A DNA stretch of 47,332 bases. It comes from a virus. Under the pieces are notes generated by a model that saw only the letters and a program-made list of their open reading frames with translations, did no database searches and was not told the origin of the DNA. The DNA is taken from positions 1 through 47,332 of IMG/VR virus record IMGVR_UViG_3300037963_002696. One strand, 5' to 3'. This document shows, piece after piece, positions 17,860 to 24,097 of the stretch; position 1 is the stretch's first letter, and each line of letters starts with the position of its first letter. A program made the position numbers and the translations under genes.

Positions 17860-18692
17860 CTACTTTTTATCGCGTTTTGCGCTGATTTTACCCAATATGC
17901 CGCGCATACCTTTGGCGATAGCCTCTTTATCGAATCCCTGAATTGGCATCCATGGCTGCGGGTGTTGCGGTTTTCTTGCGGCGTGATGCTCTGCCACGTA
18001 TTCGTCGGATAGGCGCTTTAGCACCGACGCTTCCCAGCTTGTTAACGCTACGCCCACCATCCGCATCCATGCGTCTATCTCACTAAACGTCAGTGGCACA
18101 ACCCCTTGCCCCGTGTTTAGCGCTGGCCCTACTTCCTGCAGGTAGCCAATGACATGCTCGCCAAACTCTAACTCCGGCATGGGTGGTGGCCCATGATTTC
18201 GGTTGAGGTAATCCTTGTACCGCGTTTCGTTGCGCTTATCCGGGGTGGCCGATAGCCACCCCATCATGCGAGCGTAGAGGACTAAATCATCCTCTACGCA
18301 TTGAAAAAATTACGGCGGTCGCCTACAAACTCATCGAGTTGCTCACGAATGCTGCGATATTTGAGCAGGAATTGTTCGGCGTTTTTGGGTGTCATTTCGT
18401 CGTCGCCAAACTTCAGGTTATGGCAACGCACCACGCACGCGGCTAAAAGCTCAGCGCCTTCCTGCTCTGCTTTTTCCAGCGTGGGGTTTTTCTGACGCTT
18501 GCCCATCTTGCGGTTCGCCATTTGCGATACTTTTCGGCGATATTGCGCACTATCCACGCCTACCGCGTCAATCCCGATGGCTTTACCGTCTTCGGTGTAG
18601 AGCTTTTCGCCAGTAACCGGATGTTCAAGATGCAGGAATGCGCCTTTATCGGCACCAGTTTCTAGGTCAAATACGTTCGTTAAATCAGTCAT
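17860..18692 (-). CDS. Tail assembly chaperone, long frameshifted form (G-T type)
   Basis: Two reading frames, 18294-18692 and one ending at 17860, are joined by a likely -1 programmed frameshift at T TTT TTC (18303-18309). The shifted frame continues without a stop as QCVEDDLVLYARMMGWLSAT into the second frame, giving about 277 residues. This mirrors lambda G/GT, where the short and long forms load tube protein onto the tape measure in a fixed ratio. The second frame lacks a good ribosome site for its own MMGWLS start. Confidence 0.85.
18272..18309 (-). promoter_or_regulatory. -1 programmed ribosomal frameshift signal
   Basis: Minus-strand heptamer T TTT TTC in the correct phase, followed after three bases by a perfect ten-pair hairpin (GCGTAGAGGA / TCCTCTACGC, loop of eight). 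The zero-frame stop TAG lies inside the hairpin. Both elements are standard for -1 frameshifting; the three-base spacer is shorter than usual, so the lower pairs may open when the ribosome arrives. Confidence 0.85.
18294..18692 (-). CDS. Tail assembly chaperone, short form (G type)
   Basis: 132-residue protein starting MTDLTNVFDL. It lies between the major tail protein and the tape measure, the conserved place of tail assembly chaperones. The middle (YRRKVSQMANRKMGKRQK) is basic and the C-terminal helical part (NAEQFLLKYRSIREQLDEF) precedes the slippery run. It ends normally at TAG unless the ribosome slips. It should bind tape measure and tail tube protein during assembly. Confidence 0.8.
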   Translation of the reverse strand: MTDLTNVFDLETGADKGAFLHLEHPVTGEKLYTEDGKAIGIDAVGVDSAQYRRKVSQMANRKMGKRQKNPTLEKAEQEGAELLAACVVRCHNLKFGDDEMTPKNAEQFLLKYRSIREQLDEFVGDRRNFFNA

Positions 18693-18717
18693 GCTAGGTA
18701 CTCCGCCAGTTAAGTAT

Positions 18718-18768
18718 CCCCGCCAGTCTTTGGTTTAACGTCCGGGCGCTGGCGGGGCCACCCGGACG
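18718..18768 (-). promoter_or_regulatory. Potential H-type pseudoknot between the major tail and chaperone genes
   Basis: Four segments on the minus strand in the order a, b, a', b': CGTCCGGG (18768-18761), CCCCGCCAG (18757-18749), CCCGGACG (18746-18739), CTGGCGGGG (18726-18718). Stems a-a' (8 pairs) and b-b' (9 pairs) are perfect and interleaved, so they form either a pseudoknot or two mutually exclusive hairpins. It lies after the major tail protein stop and may adjust downstream expression or protect the upstream message. Confidence 0.55.
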
Positions 18769-18786
18769 GCTTAGCCGAAGCTATGC

Positions 18787-19251
18787 TCAGGGAGCTGGGA
18801 CTGGCTCAACAGTAATAACCTGCGAGTCAATCTCAAGCATTGCCTCAGCAGACAGAATTGAATCAACGCCATCTCCCGCCGTGGTGAATGACATTACCAG
18901 GGCCGTGAAATATTCAGTGGTGCCATCGGGGTACGCGACCTCACAGCTAACGACGGTATCAACCTCTGCACCGTCGGCATGATCGCGCATAATGTCCTGA
19001 CCTTCGTCTGAAACGTCCAGGGCCATAGGGATGGTGATGCTGCCGTAATTCACCGAGCCTTTGAGCTTACGAGTCACTCGGTCGGCAATGGGGTTGTGCG
19101 TTACCAGGGCGTACTCAGCACCGTGTGACGGCACGCTAGTCACTTCGCCAACGAGAGAGTAGGTGTTCGCCTCAAAACCAGCGGCGTCAAACGTTGCGGG
19201 TGCCCCAGTGGCAACGCTTAGCGTTGTGCCTGCTGCTGTAAAATATGCCAT
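18787..19251 (-). CDS. Major tail (tube) protein
   Basis: 154-residue protein. The start MAYFTAAG was chosen because GAGG lies nine bases upstream; an ATG six bases earlier is too close. The sequence is beta-rich (YSLVGEVTSVPSHGAEYALV, VNYGSITIPMALDVSDEGQ, EYFTALVMSFTTAGDGVD) as in siphovirus tube proteins, and the gene sits just upstream of the chaperones and tape measure. A strong promoter lies upstream, fitting the high copy number of tube protein. Confidence 0.85.
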   Translation of the reverse strand: MAYFTAAGTTLSVATGAPATFDAAGFEANTYSLVGEVTSVPSHGAEYALVTHNPIADRVTRKLKGSVNYGSITIPMALDVSDEGQDIMRDHADGAEVDTVVSCEVAYPDGTTEYFTALVMSFTTAGDGVDSILSAEAMLEIDSQVITVEPVPAP

Positions 19252-19289
19252 GCTCATTACCTCAAATTGGTTGGATATATCCGCCCACT

Positions 19290-19318
19290 ATTATAGGTTA
19301 AAGCAATTGCGTTGTCGA
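19290..19318 (-). promoter_or_regulatory. Strong sigma70-like promoter for the major tail gene
   Basis: Minus strand: TCGACA (five of six matches to the -35 box), 17-base spacer, perfect TATAAT. It lies about 40 bases upstream of the major tail protein start in an otherwise empty gap. Confidence 0.7.
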
Positions 19319-19342
19319 TTGTGATATGGAATTACGATTTGA

Positions 19343-19741
19343 CTAGGCGGTTCTGATTATGCCAGTAATGCGAATGCGCGCTGTGCTGCGGTTAATCGTC
19401 TGGCCTGTTTGTTTTCCGCCAATCAGCGGGATAGCCTCGCAGAACGCATCGAATGACAGCGTGGTGCCGTCCTCTAGCGTTAGCACGCATGGCTCTACTG
19501 TGCGTGTTGCCTGAGATAGCGCCATTCTCTGCTGCCCTGGGTCGGCATGGTTGCGGTATAGCTGTAGCGTGGCGGTGCCGTAGTCAGGCTGTGCGGGTAG
19601 GTATTGGCGTGCAGGGGCAGATAACGACTGATGACGGATCACGGTGGGCGATCCGTTGAAAAACTGGTACTGGTAGACGTTGCCTACCAGCTCGCCGCCG
19701 AACGTCAGCGTGGCGCTTTGGCCGTCGATTATTTCCGACAT
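19343..19741 (-). CDS. Tail protein, possibly a second tube-like protein
   Basis: 132-residue protein starting MSEIIDGQSATLTFGG. It is beta-rich and carries short strands similar in style to tail tube proteins (GTATLQLYRNHADPGQQRM, TTLSFDAFCEAIPLIGG, STARIRITGIIRT). It lies between the tail terminator-like gene and the major tail protein. It could be a minor tube protein or tail completion factor. Its start overlaps the previous stop by one base. Confidence 0.65.
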   Translation of the reverse strand: MSEIIDGQSATLTFGGELVGNVYQYQFFNGSPTVIRHQSLSAPARQYLPAQPDYGTATLQLYRNHADPGQQRMALSQATRTVEPCVLTLEDGTTLSFDAFCEAIPLIGGKQTGQTINRSTARIRITGIIRTA

Positions 19742-20121
19742 TAATTCCCCTCCGTATAGCACCGAATATCAGCAACCCATACAGGCCGCCCGTTCTCTAA
19801 ATACATCGGCCCCGCAGGTTCCGACAACACCTCGAAGCGCAGCACATCCCCGTAGCCGCCGCCCTCACGGATACGCCGTACAATCGCTGCCATGGTGTCG
19901 TGACCCGATACCGCCCCGGCTGGCTGTTGCACCAGGGTTAGCAGTACGTCAATGCGCTGTAGTAGTGGGTCGCTGTTACCGCTACCTGGAAAGCGCATCA
20001 TTACAAACGGGCTTTCGCTTGATTCGTCTGCGTCCGTCCAGCGGAAATATTTGACCGCATAACCCTGTATCAGGTCGTCAATGTAAGCGCGCAGGTCGGT
20101 CAAAATCGTGCGTGTGGTCAC
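19741..20121 (-). CDS. Tail terminator-like protein
   Basis: 126-residue protein. Size, position (after the HK97 gp10-like gene, before tube genes) and content (RAYIDDLIQGYAVKYFRWTD, LLQRIDVLLTLVQQPAGAV, VRRIREGGGYGDVLRFEV) match tail terminator or completion proteins that cap the tube and join it to the head. The fold assignment rests on position and pattern only. Confidence 0.65.
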   Translation of the reverse strand: MTTRTILTDLRAYIDDLIQGYAVKYFRWTDADESSESPFVMMRFPGSGNSDPLLQRIDVLLTLVQQPAGAVSGHDTMAAIVRRIREGGGYGDVLRFEVLSEPAGPMYLENGRPVWVADIRCYTEGN

Positions 20122-20504
20122 TCGCTATACTCCTCGCGCAGAATTTGGGGCAGCAACGGGATGGTGGCCTCGATGCCTTTTTCTAGGAACTTAGGCTCAC
20201 CACCCGGTGCCCAGTACGTCCCACGATTCTTCGGCCTGGGCTGCCCAGCAAGCTTGCCAGATGCCTCATGCACAGCAGCGGCATAGCGTGCGCCGTATCC
20301 CGTTTCGCCTTTCCATCTGCCTGGTGTTTGCTCGACGCGCCGGAACTGGCTGTTAATCAGAAAAGACGTATCACGCGGCGTTAGCGCGGCTGACTGAGTG
20401 CTGACTGAAAACAGTATCTTCGTCACCGCCCTTTCACTATCACGCACGCCAATACCGCGCAACGCCTCTTGAAACCGCTGGTTAATGTCGTCAAACGTAC
20501 TCAC
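20118..20504 (-). CDS. HK97 gp10-like head-tail joining protein
   Basis: 128-residue protein with features of the HK97 gp10-like group: a helical N-terminus (FDDINQRFQEALRGIGVRD), TPRDTSFLINSQFRR, and a Gly/Tyr-rich segment GYGARYAAAVHEASGK close to residue 70, as in proteins of the neck. It overlaps both neighbours by ATGA. It probably helps connect the head to the tail tube. Confidence 0.75.
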   Translation of the reverse strand: MSTFDDINQRFQEALRGIGVRDSERAVTKILFSVSTQSAALTPRDTSFLINSQFRRVEQTPGRWKGETGYGARYAAAVHEASGKLAGQPRPKNRGTYWAPGGEPKFLEKGIEATIPLLPQILREEYSE

Positions 20505-20881
20505 GTCATCACCTCATAATCAGGCAGACCGCCCGGTTCTAGCTCGTCAATCGGCCAAAAACGGATAGCGCGGATACGTTCAGCAGTGGCGGGCGCGGTG
20601 GCTAGGTCGGTGTGGTCGCCTAGCTGGATATACCACTCGCGCTCTGGCACCAGCGGCGAACCCAACGCAGCCTCAAAGCGAAACGTTTGATTCGGCACAA
20701 ACTCAGTCCCGTTATCGTCACGCGCTACATCGCCGCCGCCCTCATAGCCAACGCGGGGGATTAGGTAAGGCGTCCCGCCGATAGGTTGCCCCCATTCATC
20801 GGTGCCACCTGCGGGCCACACGGTCGCGGGGCCGTGTGCGTATGACCAGCTCGCTATGTTTGACACAATAAAAAGCCCCAT
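20501..20881 (-). CDS. Head closure-like protein
   Basis: Up to 126 residues. Content (GPATVWPAGGTDEWGQPIGG, VPNQTFRFEAALG, EWYIQLGDHTD) and position before the gp10-like gene fit a head closure or neck protein. The ATG at 20881 lies inside a terminator stem and has no ribosome site; a GTG at 20866 has GGGG nine bases upstream, so the protein more likely starts MSNIASWSY (121 residues). Confidence 0.7.
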   Translation of the reverse strand: MGLFIVSNIASWSYAHGPATVWPAGGTDEWGQPIGGTPYLIPRVGYEGGGDVARDDNGTEFVPNQTFRFEAALGSPLVPEREWYIQLGDHTDLATAPATAERIRAIRFWPIDELEPGGLPDYEVMT

Positions 20882-20896
20882 AAAAGATTATGGGGC
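20870..20896 (-). terminator. Terminator ending accessory cassette 1, overlapping the next ribosome site
   Basis: Perfect nine-pair stem GCCCCATAA / TTATGGGGC with a four-base loop, followed by TTTTTA on the minus strand. The 3' arm carries the GGGG that is the only Shine-Dalgarno-like sequence for the head closure gene. Confidence 0.85.
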
Positions 20897-20922
20897 AGTA
20901 TAGCATAGGGCGGCGGGGTGTG

Positions 20923-21144
20923 TTATGAGTGCGCTATCTCAATCCTGCCTTGCCGAATCTCCCTTTTTATGTACTCTATCATGCTCCTAATCCTCTCTTT
21001 TGACAGCCCCAAATCATCTCCAATTGATTTAAGCGTCCTACCTTTCTCCCTTTCTTTATAAGCAAACTGCATGTTTTTGATTGTGTTTTCAGAGTGGTTA
21101 GTAAATACATTAGATGTAAAAATTAGCTTTATATCGTTGCTCAC
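20923..21144 (-). CDS. Sigma-region-4-like HTH protein
   Basis: 73-residue protein, GTG start overlapping the previous stop (GTGA). The second half (RTLKSIGDDLGLSKERIRSM) reads as the helix-turn-helix of sigma70 region 4 or a response-regulator output domain, followed by a basic helix. The gene is more AT-rich than its neighbours, suggesting separate acquisition. As a lone region-4-like domain it could act as an appropriator or local regulator. Last gene of accessory cassette 1. Confidence 0.65.
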   Translation of the reverse strand: MSNDIKLIFTSNVFTNHSENTIKNMQFAYKEREKGRTLKSIGDDLGLSKERIRSMIEYIKREIRQGRIEIAHS

Positions 21145-21398
21145 GTCACCACCTCCACCTGCTCAACCCGCTTGTAATACGCCTTGCTCCGAAACAGCAA
21201 CACCAACGCTTCAATGCATAACAGCGCGGTAATCACAACCATCGCGCCGGATGCCAAGCACACAATGGTAAGTAGAATCCAGCTGCAGGCAAGCCAGGGA
21301 TGGCCTAGGTAGAATCGATGCGCGCCAATGCTACCCAGGGTTAGGCATAGCAATACGGCAACTGTTTTTGACTTATGCGTTACGATGTTGTGGGTCAT
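21141..21398 (-). CDS. TM2-domain membrane protein
   Basis: 85-residue protein starting MTHNIVTHKSK. It shows the TM2 domain signature: a basic start, a first membrane helix, then GSIGAHRFYLGHPWLA and a second helix (GAMVVITALLCIEALVLLF). TM2 proteins occur in bacteria and phages with unknown roles in the membrane. It overlaps the upstream gene by ATGA. Here it is a cargo gene in cassette 1, possibly affecting the host envelope or superinfection; this is speculation. Confidence 0.8.
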   Translation of the reverse strand: MTHNIVTHKSKTVAVLLCLTLGSIGAHRFYLGHPWLACSWILLTIVCLASGAMVVITALLCIEALVLLFRSKAYYKRVEQVEVVT

Positions 21399-22033
21399 TG
21401 TGTTTTCTCCGGTGTCGGTAGCTCGCCGCTGGCTAGGGCGTCGTGGATGGCTTCTATTCCTGTTTTCCCGCTCAACGGCCCCATTATTAACTTTTTGGCC
21501 GCATGTACCCACTGGGCACGAGGTGATGGTAGGGGGCGAATACCACCGGCAATAGCCCACTTGTAACCGTGATCCGTTGTTGCTGGGTCGCGGTAAATAA
21601 TGCCCCCGTCGTCATGTGCGACCACCTCGACAGTTAGCCAGTCGTTGTCATTTTTTCGTACCAAAATCTTTTCGCCTATAGGCGGCAACCCATCCTCCGG
21701 CCCACCCCACTCACTCGGTCCCTCGATGGCGGGCTGGTTGATGATGGGGCGGTAGGCCACTACCGGATCAGATAGTCCTCGCCAGTGGGCCCCAAATGTT
21801 TGCGGCATGCTGCCGTTAAAAAACGAACCGCTCTTGTGTTTTGTTTTGTAGGGTTGGTCATCCGGCAACGGGCACTCCCCGCCACTCCAATCAACCCACC
21901 CATCGGCGTCGGCTTGGATGTAATCCCACCCTTTACCAAGGTTTGGATTGCGGCACGGAAGTCGCATTCCACCCGAATACCGCTCTTCAACCACCCGATG
22001 TTCTTTAGTTAGCCTATTCACTGCATAAATCAT
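21395..22033 (-). CDS. Hypothetical protein of cassette 1
   Basis: 212-residue Trp/Gly/Pro-rich protein (GKGWDYIQADADGWVDWSGG, AHWRGLSDPVVAY, GIIYRDPATTDHGYKWAIAGG). The central VRKNDNDWLTVEVVAHDDGG followed by YKWAIAGGIRP resembles small modules in other phage proteins that list plausible surface or regulatory functions, but I do not recognise a family. Coupled to its neighbours by overlapping starts. Confidence 0.6.
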   Translation of the reverse strand: MIYAVNRLTKEHRVVEERYSGGMRLPCRNPNLGKGWDYIQADADGWVDWSGGECPLPDDQPYKTKHKSGSFFNGSMPQTFGAHWRGLSDPVVAYRPIINQPAIEGPSEWGGPEDGLPPIGEKILVRKNDNDWLTVEVVAHDDGGIIYRDPATTDHGYKWAIAGGIRPLPSPRAQWVHAAKKLIMGPLSGKTGIEAIHDALASGELPTPEKTQ

Positions 22034-22236
22034 GGTTGATTCTCCTCATTCCAAATAACACGAAACAGCGTCTGTTCCGCGAATGTGGATCCGACATCGC
22101 CTGTGCTGATGTCAATAAGCCGTATTTTGTCGATACCCGTGCGCTCGCTTAATGCAGGCCATGTACTGCGCTGTTTGAGCGCAATCAGCAATGCGCGGGC
22201 GCGTGATTCGTCGTGGTGGTGTTGGGCGTGGGTCAT
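22030..22236 (-). CDS. Small hypothetical protein
   Basis: 68-residue protein with a His-rich start (MTHAQHHHDES) and a helical middle (WPALSERTGIDKIRLIDIST) that could be a minimal helix-turn-helix. ATGA overlaps on both sides place it firmly in the cassette 1 operon. Function unknown. Confidence 0.6.
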   Translation of the reverse strand: MTHAQHHHDESRARALLIALKQRSTWPALSERTGIDKIRLIDISTGDVGSTFAEQTLFRVIWNEENQP

Positions 22237-22463
22237 TCCTTAAAACCCCGCGTAGCAATAGCAATAGGGTTGTCTTTTGGGTAGATAACACCCTGCGGGT
22301 CAACATAAGATCCATCTTCCTGAATGCCGCCATTGCCTAAGAGCTGGTTGTATTCGTCACACTCGCTCCAGCCGCAAGGGCAGCCCCAAGGCCCGTAAAT
22401 AATACCAACACCTACATCAGCTTCATCTCGATAGCATTCGTGGCCGCAGTTTTCGCAATTCAT
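22233..22463 (-). CDS. Zinc-ribbon-like small protein, first gene of cassette 1
   Basis: 76-residue protein; start MNCENCGHEC chosen because AGGAG lies eight bases upstream, whereas an ATG six bases earlier is too close. Cys pairs (CENCGHEC and CPCGWSEC) around DVGVGIIYGPWG suggest a zinc-binding module. The same pattern, C..CG...C, GVG, GP..C, occurs in the first gene of cassette 5 (39648-40010), so the two look like diverged paralogues. Confidence 0.65.
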   Translation of the reverse strand: MNCENCGHECYRDEADVGVGIIYGPWGCPCGWSECDEYNQLLGNGGIQEDGSYVDPQGVIYPKDNPIAIATRGFKE

Positions 22464-22485
22464 GTTCATATCTCCTGTCGTGTTT

Positions 22486-22555
22486 GCACCCCCAAACAAT
22501 AGCCCACCCCGCAGCCTCGCAGCTAATGGTATTTTTCTATCGACTCACGCCACTC
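22486..22555 (-). promoter_or_regulatory. Cassette-start element E1
   Basis: Intergenic element shared with sites at about 30815, 35604 and 40030. On the + strand it reads CCCCAAACAATA, a short imperfect GC-rich stem-loop, then CAGCTAATGGTATTTTTCTATCG. It lies just upstream of the first gene of cassette 1. Probably a promoter or other start signal for the minus strand; the exact -10/-35 boxes are unclear. Confidence 0.5.
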
Positions 22556-22579
22556 TATAGCCACCACCTATAAACGGCA

Positions 22580-22603
22580 ACGCCCCGGTAGGTGCCGGGG
22601 CGT
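22580..22603. other. Strong hairpin in a non-coding gap
   Basis: Perfect nine-pair inverted repeat ACGCCCCGG / CCGGGGCGT with a six-base loop. It lies in a non-coding stretch (22556-22739) between element E1 and the tRNA. It lacks a T-tract on either strand, so it is not a standard terminator; it may be an RNA processing or stability element. The rest of the gap shows only the terminator at 22697. Confidence 0.5.
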
Positions 22604-22696
22604 CTGGTACACGGGTGTCGCTTCACAGCGCCGTGCCTGTTGTAGATAGATCACCCCCTTATGTCGGCGTGGCCGTATCTGATTTTAGTGTAGCAC

Positions 22697-22722
22697 AAAA
22701 AAAGCCCGCTATATGAGCGGGC
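22697..22722 (-). terminator. Terminator downstream of the tRNA
   Basis: Minus-strand stem GCCCGC / GCGGGC with a seven-base loop and a run of seven Ts, directly after the tRNA 3' end. It ends the transcript that carries the tRNA. Confidence 0.8.
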
Positions 22723-22739
22723 AATCGGTCTAAGGTGTT

Positions 22740-22824
22740 TGGTGCCACAATGACGGAATCGAACCTCATAGCGTTAGCGCCGGATTTACAGTCCGGTGAG
22801 CGTCCCAGCGCTCGGTATTGTGGC
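22740..22824 (-). tRNA. tRNA-Tyr (GTA anticodon), with a bulged T-stem
   Basis: 85-base tRNA on the minus strand. Acceptor stem GCCACAA/TTGTGGC is perfect, followed by ACCA, so CCA is encoded. Anticodon stem CCGGA/TCCGG holds loop CTGTAAA with anticodon GTA (22787-22789). A long variable region fits class II tRNA-Tyr. The T-loop TTCGATT is normal, but the T-stem TGAGG pairs with CCGTCA only with one extra base bulged out. The D-arm uses GAGCG/CGCTC. The insertion may weaken it, so it could be a decaying copy. Confidence 0.8.
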
Positions 22825-23015
22825 GAAACTGGGGCAGTCTTTCCTGCCAGTCATATGCTATAACGTACATAAAGCGGGCGGTCTTTTCGGCGCATTGCCA
22901 CTCCATTACTAGATTGCTGCTGTTGGCTCTAGTTGCCTCATTGGTATTCACCACACCGCCAATACTATCCCACACCGGGCAGCGGGTCAATTATCCACCG
23001 GCATAAATAGCACCC
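22825..23015. other. Non-coding gap beside the tRNA
   Basis: About 190 bases with no convincing gene. A minus-strand frame starting at a TTG near 22990 could encode about 74 residues (MTRCPVWDSIGG...) but it runs through most of the tRNA and has a weak ribosome site, so it is not accepted. No clear promoter for the tRNA is seen; it may be transcribed with the upstream head genes by read-through. Confidence 0.4.
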
Positions 23016-23042
23016 AAAAAAAAGACCGCCAGAAGGGCGGTC
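23016..23042 (-). terminator. Terminator after the head connector genes
   Basis: Minus-strand stem GACCGCC / GGCGGTC with a five-base loop and eight Ts. It lies about 60 bases after the stop of the connector gene at 23104. Confidence 0.85.
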
Positions 23043-23103
23043 AATAGGAGGAGCAACACACAACAAGGAGTGGGTAGAGTATGGCAGCGTTAGGCCGTGG
23101 TGT

Positions 23104-23487
23104 CTAGCACCTCGTTCCCTTAACCACCATAAAACCAGTGCTCCCGCCGGGTTTAGCAGGCACTAACGCAGTCGCACAGCCGTACCTATCAACGACGTCT
23201 AGCGACCCTAGCAACTGGTCGTATAGGTCGCCCAGTGCGCTGTATTCGAACGACTGCGATGCCCCAGACGGCGCGGCCTGTGACTTCACACGACGACCCC
23301 CACCCGAAATGGCAAGTAGACCCACTAAGTAGTAATAAATGAGCGCTTGGTCGGTGGTGTCTACGCCGTTAGCATCCAGGCACGCCTGAATGCCCTGAGA
23401 TTTTGCGACCACCAGCGACAGTAGTGGGGCGGGCATTGTGATGCCCAGCTCGCGTAGGTAGGCGGCGGCTTCATCAGTCGTTATCAT
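23104..23487 (-). CDS. Head-tail connector-like protein
   Basis: 127-residue protein. The helical N-terminus (TTDEAAAYLRELGITMPAPL) followed by IQACLDANGVDTTDQALIYY and the RRVKSQAAPSGASQSFEY segment fits the small adaptor proteins that bind the portal ring in siphoviruses (gp6/gp15-type). It lies downstream of the capsid genes and before the neck genes, as expected. It overlaps the upstream gene by 14 bases. Assignment from position and pattern. Confidence 0.7.
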   Translation of the reverse strand: MITTDEAAAYLRELGITMPAPLLSLVVAKSQGIQACLDANGVDTTDQALIYYYLVGLLAISGGGRRVKSQAAPSGASQSFEYSALGDLYDQLLGSLDVVDRYGCATALVPAKPGGSTGFMVVKGTRC

Positions 23488-23725
23488 CAGACGCTGCCTC
23501 AGTGTCTAAGCTAGGCTGTTCCGGCTCTTGTTCCTGCCTAGGCTCGCGTTTCTTGCGCGGGCGCTTGGGGGTGGCGACTTCCAGAGTCTTGCCCTTGTTG
23601 CTAGAGACAACGCGGTATTTGTTCGCCCATCCGGTAAAATCGTCCGGCACTTCAACCTGCGTACCAATGGGTAGCATTTCGCCTGTGCTGCGATAGACGC
23701 CACGACGGGTAATTTCGATTAGCAT
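23474..23725 (-). CDS. Small head-region protein
   Basis: 83-residue protein. The first 50 residues are beta-rich (MLIEITRRGVYRSTGEMLPI), then a Lys/Arg-rich patch (PKRPRKKREPRQ) and an acidic end. It lies between the Gp49-like protein and the connector gene, with a tight junction on each side. Small proteins here often are head completion or decoration factors; no family recognised. Confidence 0.65.
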   Translation of the reverse strand: MLIEITRRGVYRSTGEMLPIGTQVEVPDDFTGWANKYRVVSSNKGKTLEVATPKRPRKKREPRQEQEPEQPSLDTEAASDDND

Positions 23726-23726
23726 A

Positions 23727-24029
23727 TTATTTGGCCTCGCTTAACTGTTGCTGCAATAAGTAACCTTCCATCTCCCACACTTTGCTGCGTGCGTTTTCAC
23801 GAGAAATGCGCTGTCCGATCTCTTCGTCAAAGTTCGCCTTACTGACGGTTGCCGCCTCGCCTCGCACGGTGAAACCGTTGCGCAGGGTTAGCTCGCACAC
23901 CATTACTTTGCCGCTAGGTAATGTGGTGAACGTTTCGCCCACAATAACCGCATCAATGGAATCAGGCGTAAGGCGAGGGGCGTTTAATCCCTTGTCTTGA
24001 ATCGCCTGCTCAATAGCTTGATCTTTCAT
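23727..24029 (-). CDS. Gp49-family phage protein
   Basis: 100-residue protein matching the phage Gp49 family pattern: AIQDKGLNAPRLTPDSIDAV, TFTTLPSGKVMVCELTLRNGF, GEAATVSKANFDEEIGQRIS and a C-terminal KVWEMEGYLLQQQL. The family is widespread in tailed phages; its function is not established. It follows a terminator, so it may start a new transcript or depend on read-through from the RAMP unit. Confidence 0.85.
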   Translation of the reverse strand: MKDQAIEQAIQDKGLNAPRLTPDSIDAVIVGETFTTLPSGKVMVCELTLRNGFTVRGEAATVSKANFDEEIGQRISRENARSKVWEMEGYLLQQQLSEAK

Positions 24030-24064
24030 AATTGACTCCTAAGATGTTTCCCTGATTTTAGCAC

Positions 24065-24088
24065 AAAAAAGCCCGCGCTGTGGCGGGC
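24065..24088 (-). terminator. Terminator closing the pentamer-repeat/RAMP transcription unit
   Basis: Minus-strand stem GCCCGC / GCGGGC with a six-base loop and a run of six Ts, ten bases after the stop of the helical partner gene. Confidence 0.85.
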
Positions 24089-24097
24089 TGCGGCTGG

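Noticed and set aside
22766-22990. 74-residue minus-strand frame beside the tRNA
   Set aside because: It needs a TTG start with a weak ribosome site and reads through 59 bases of the tRNA.
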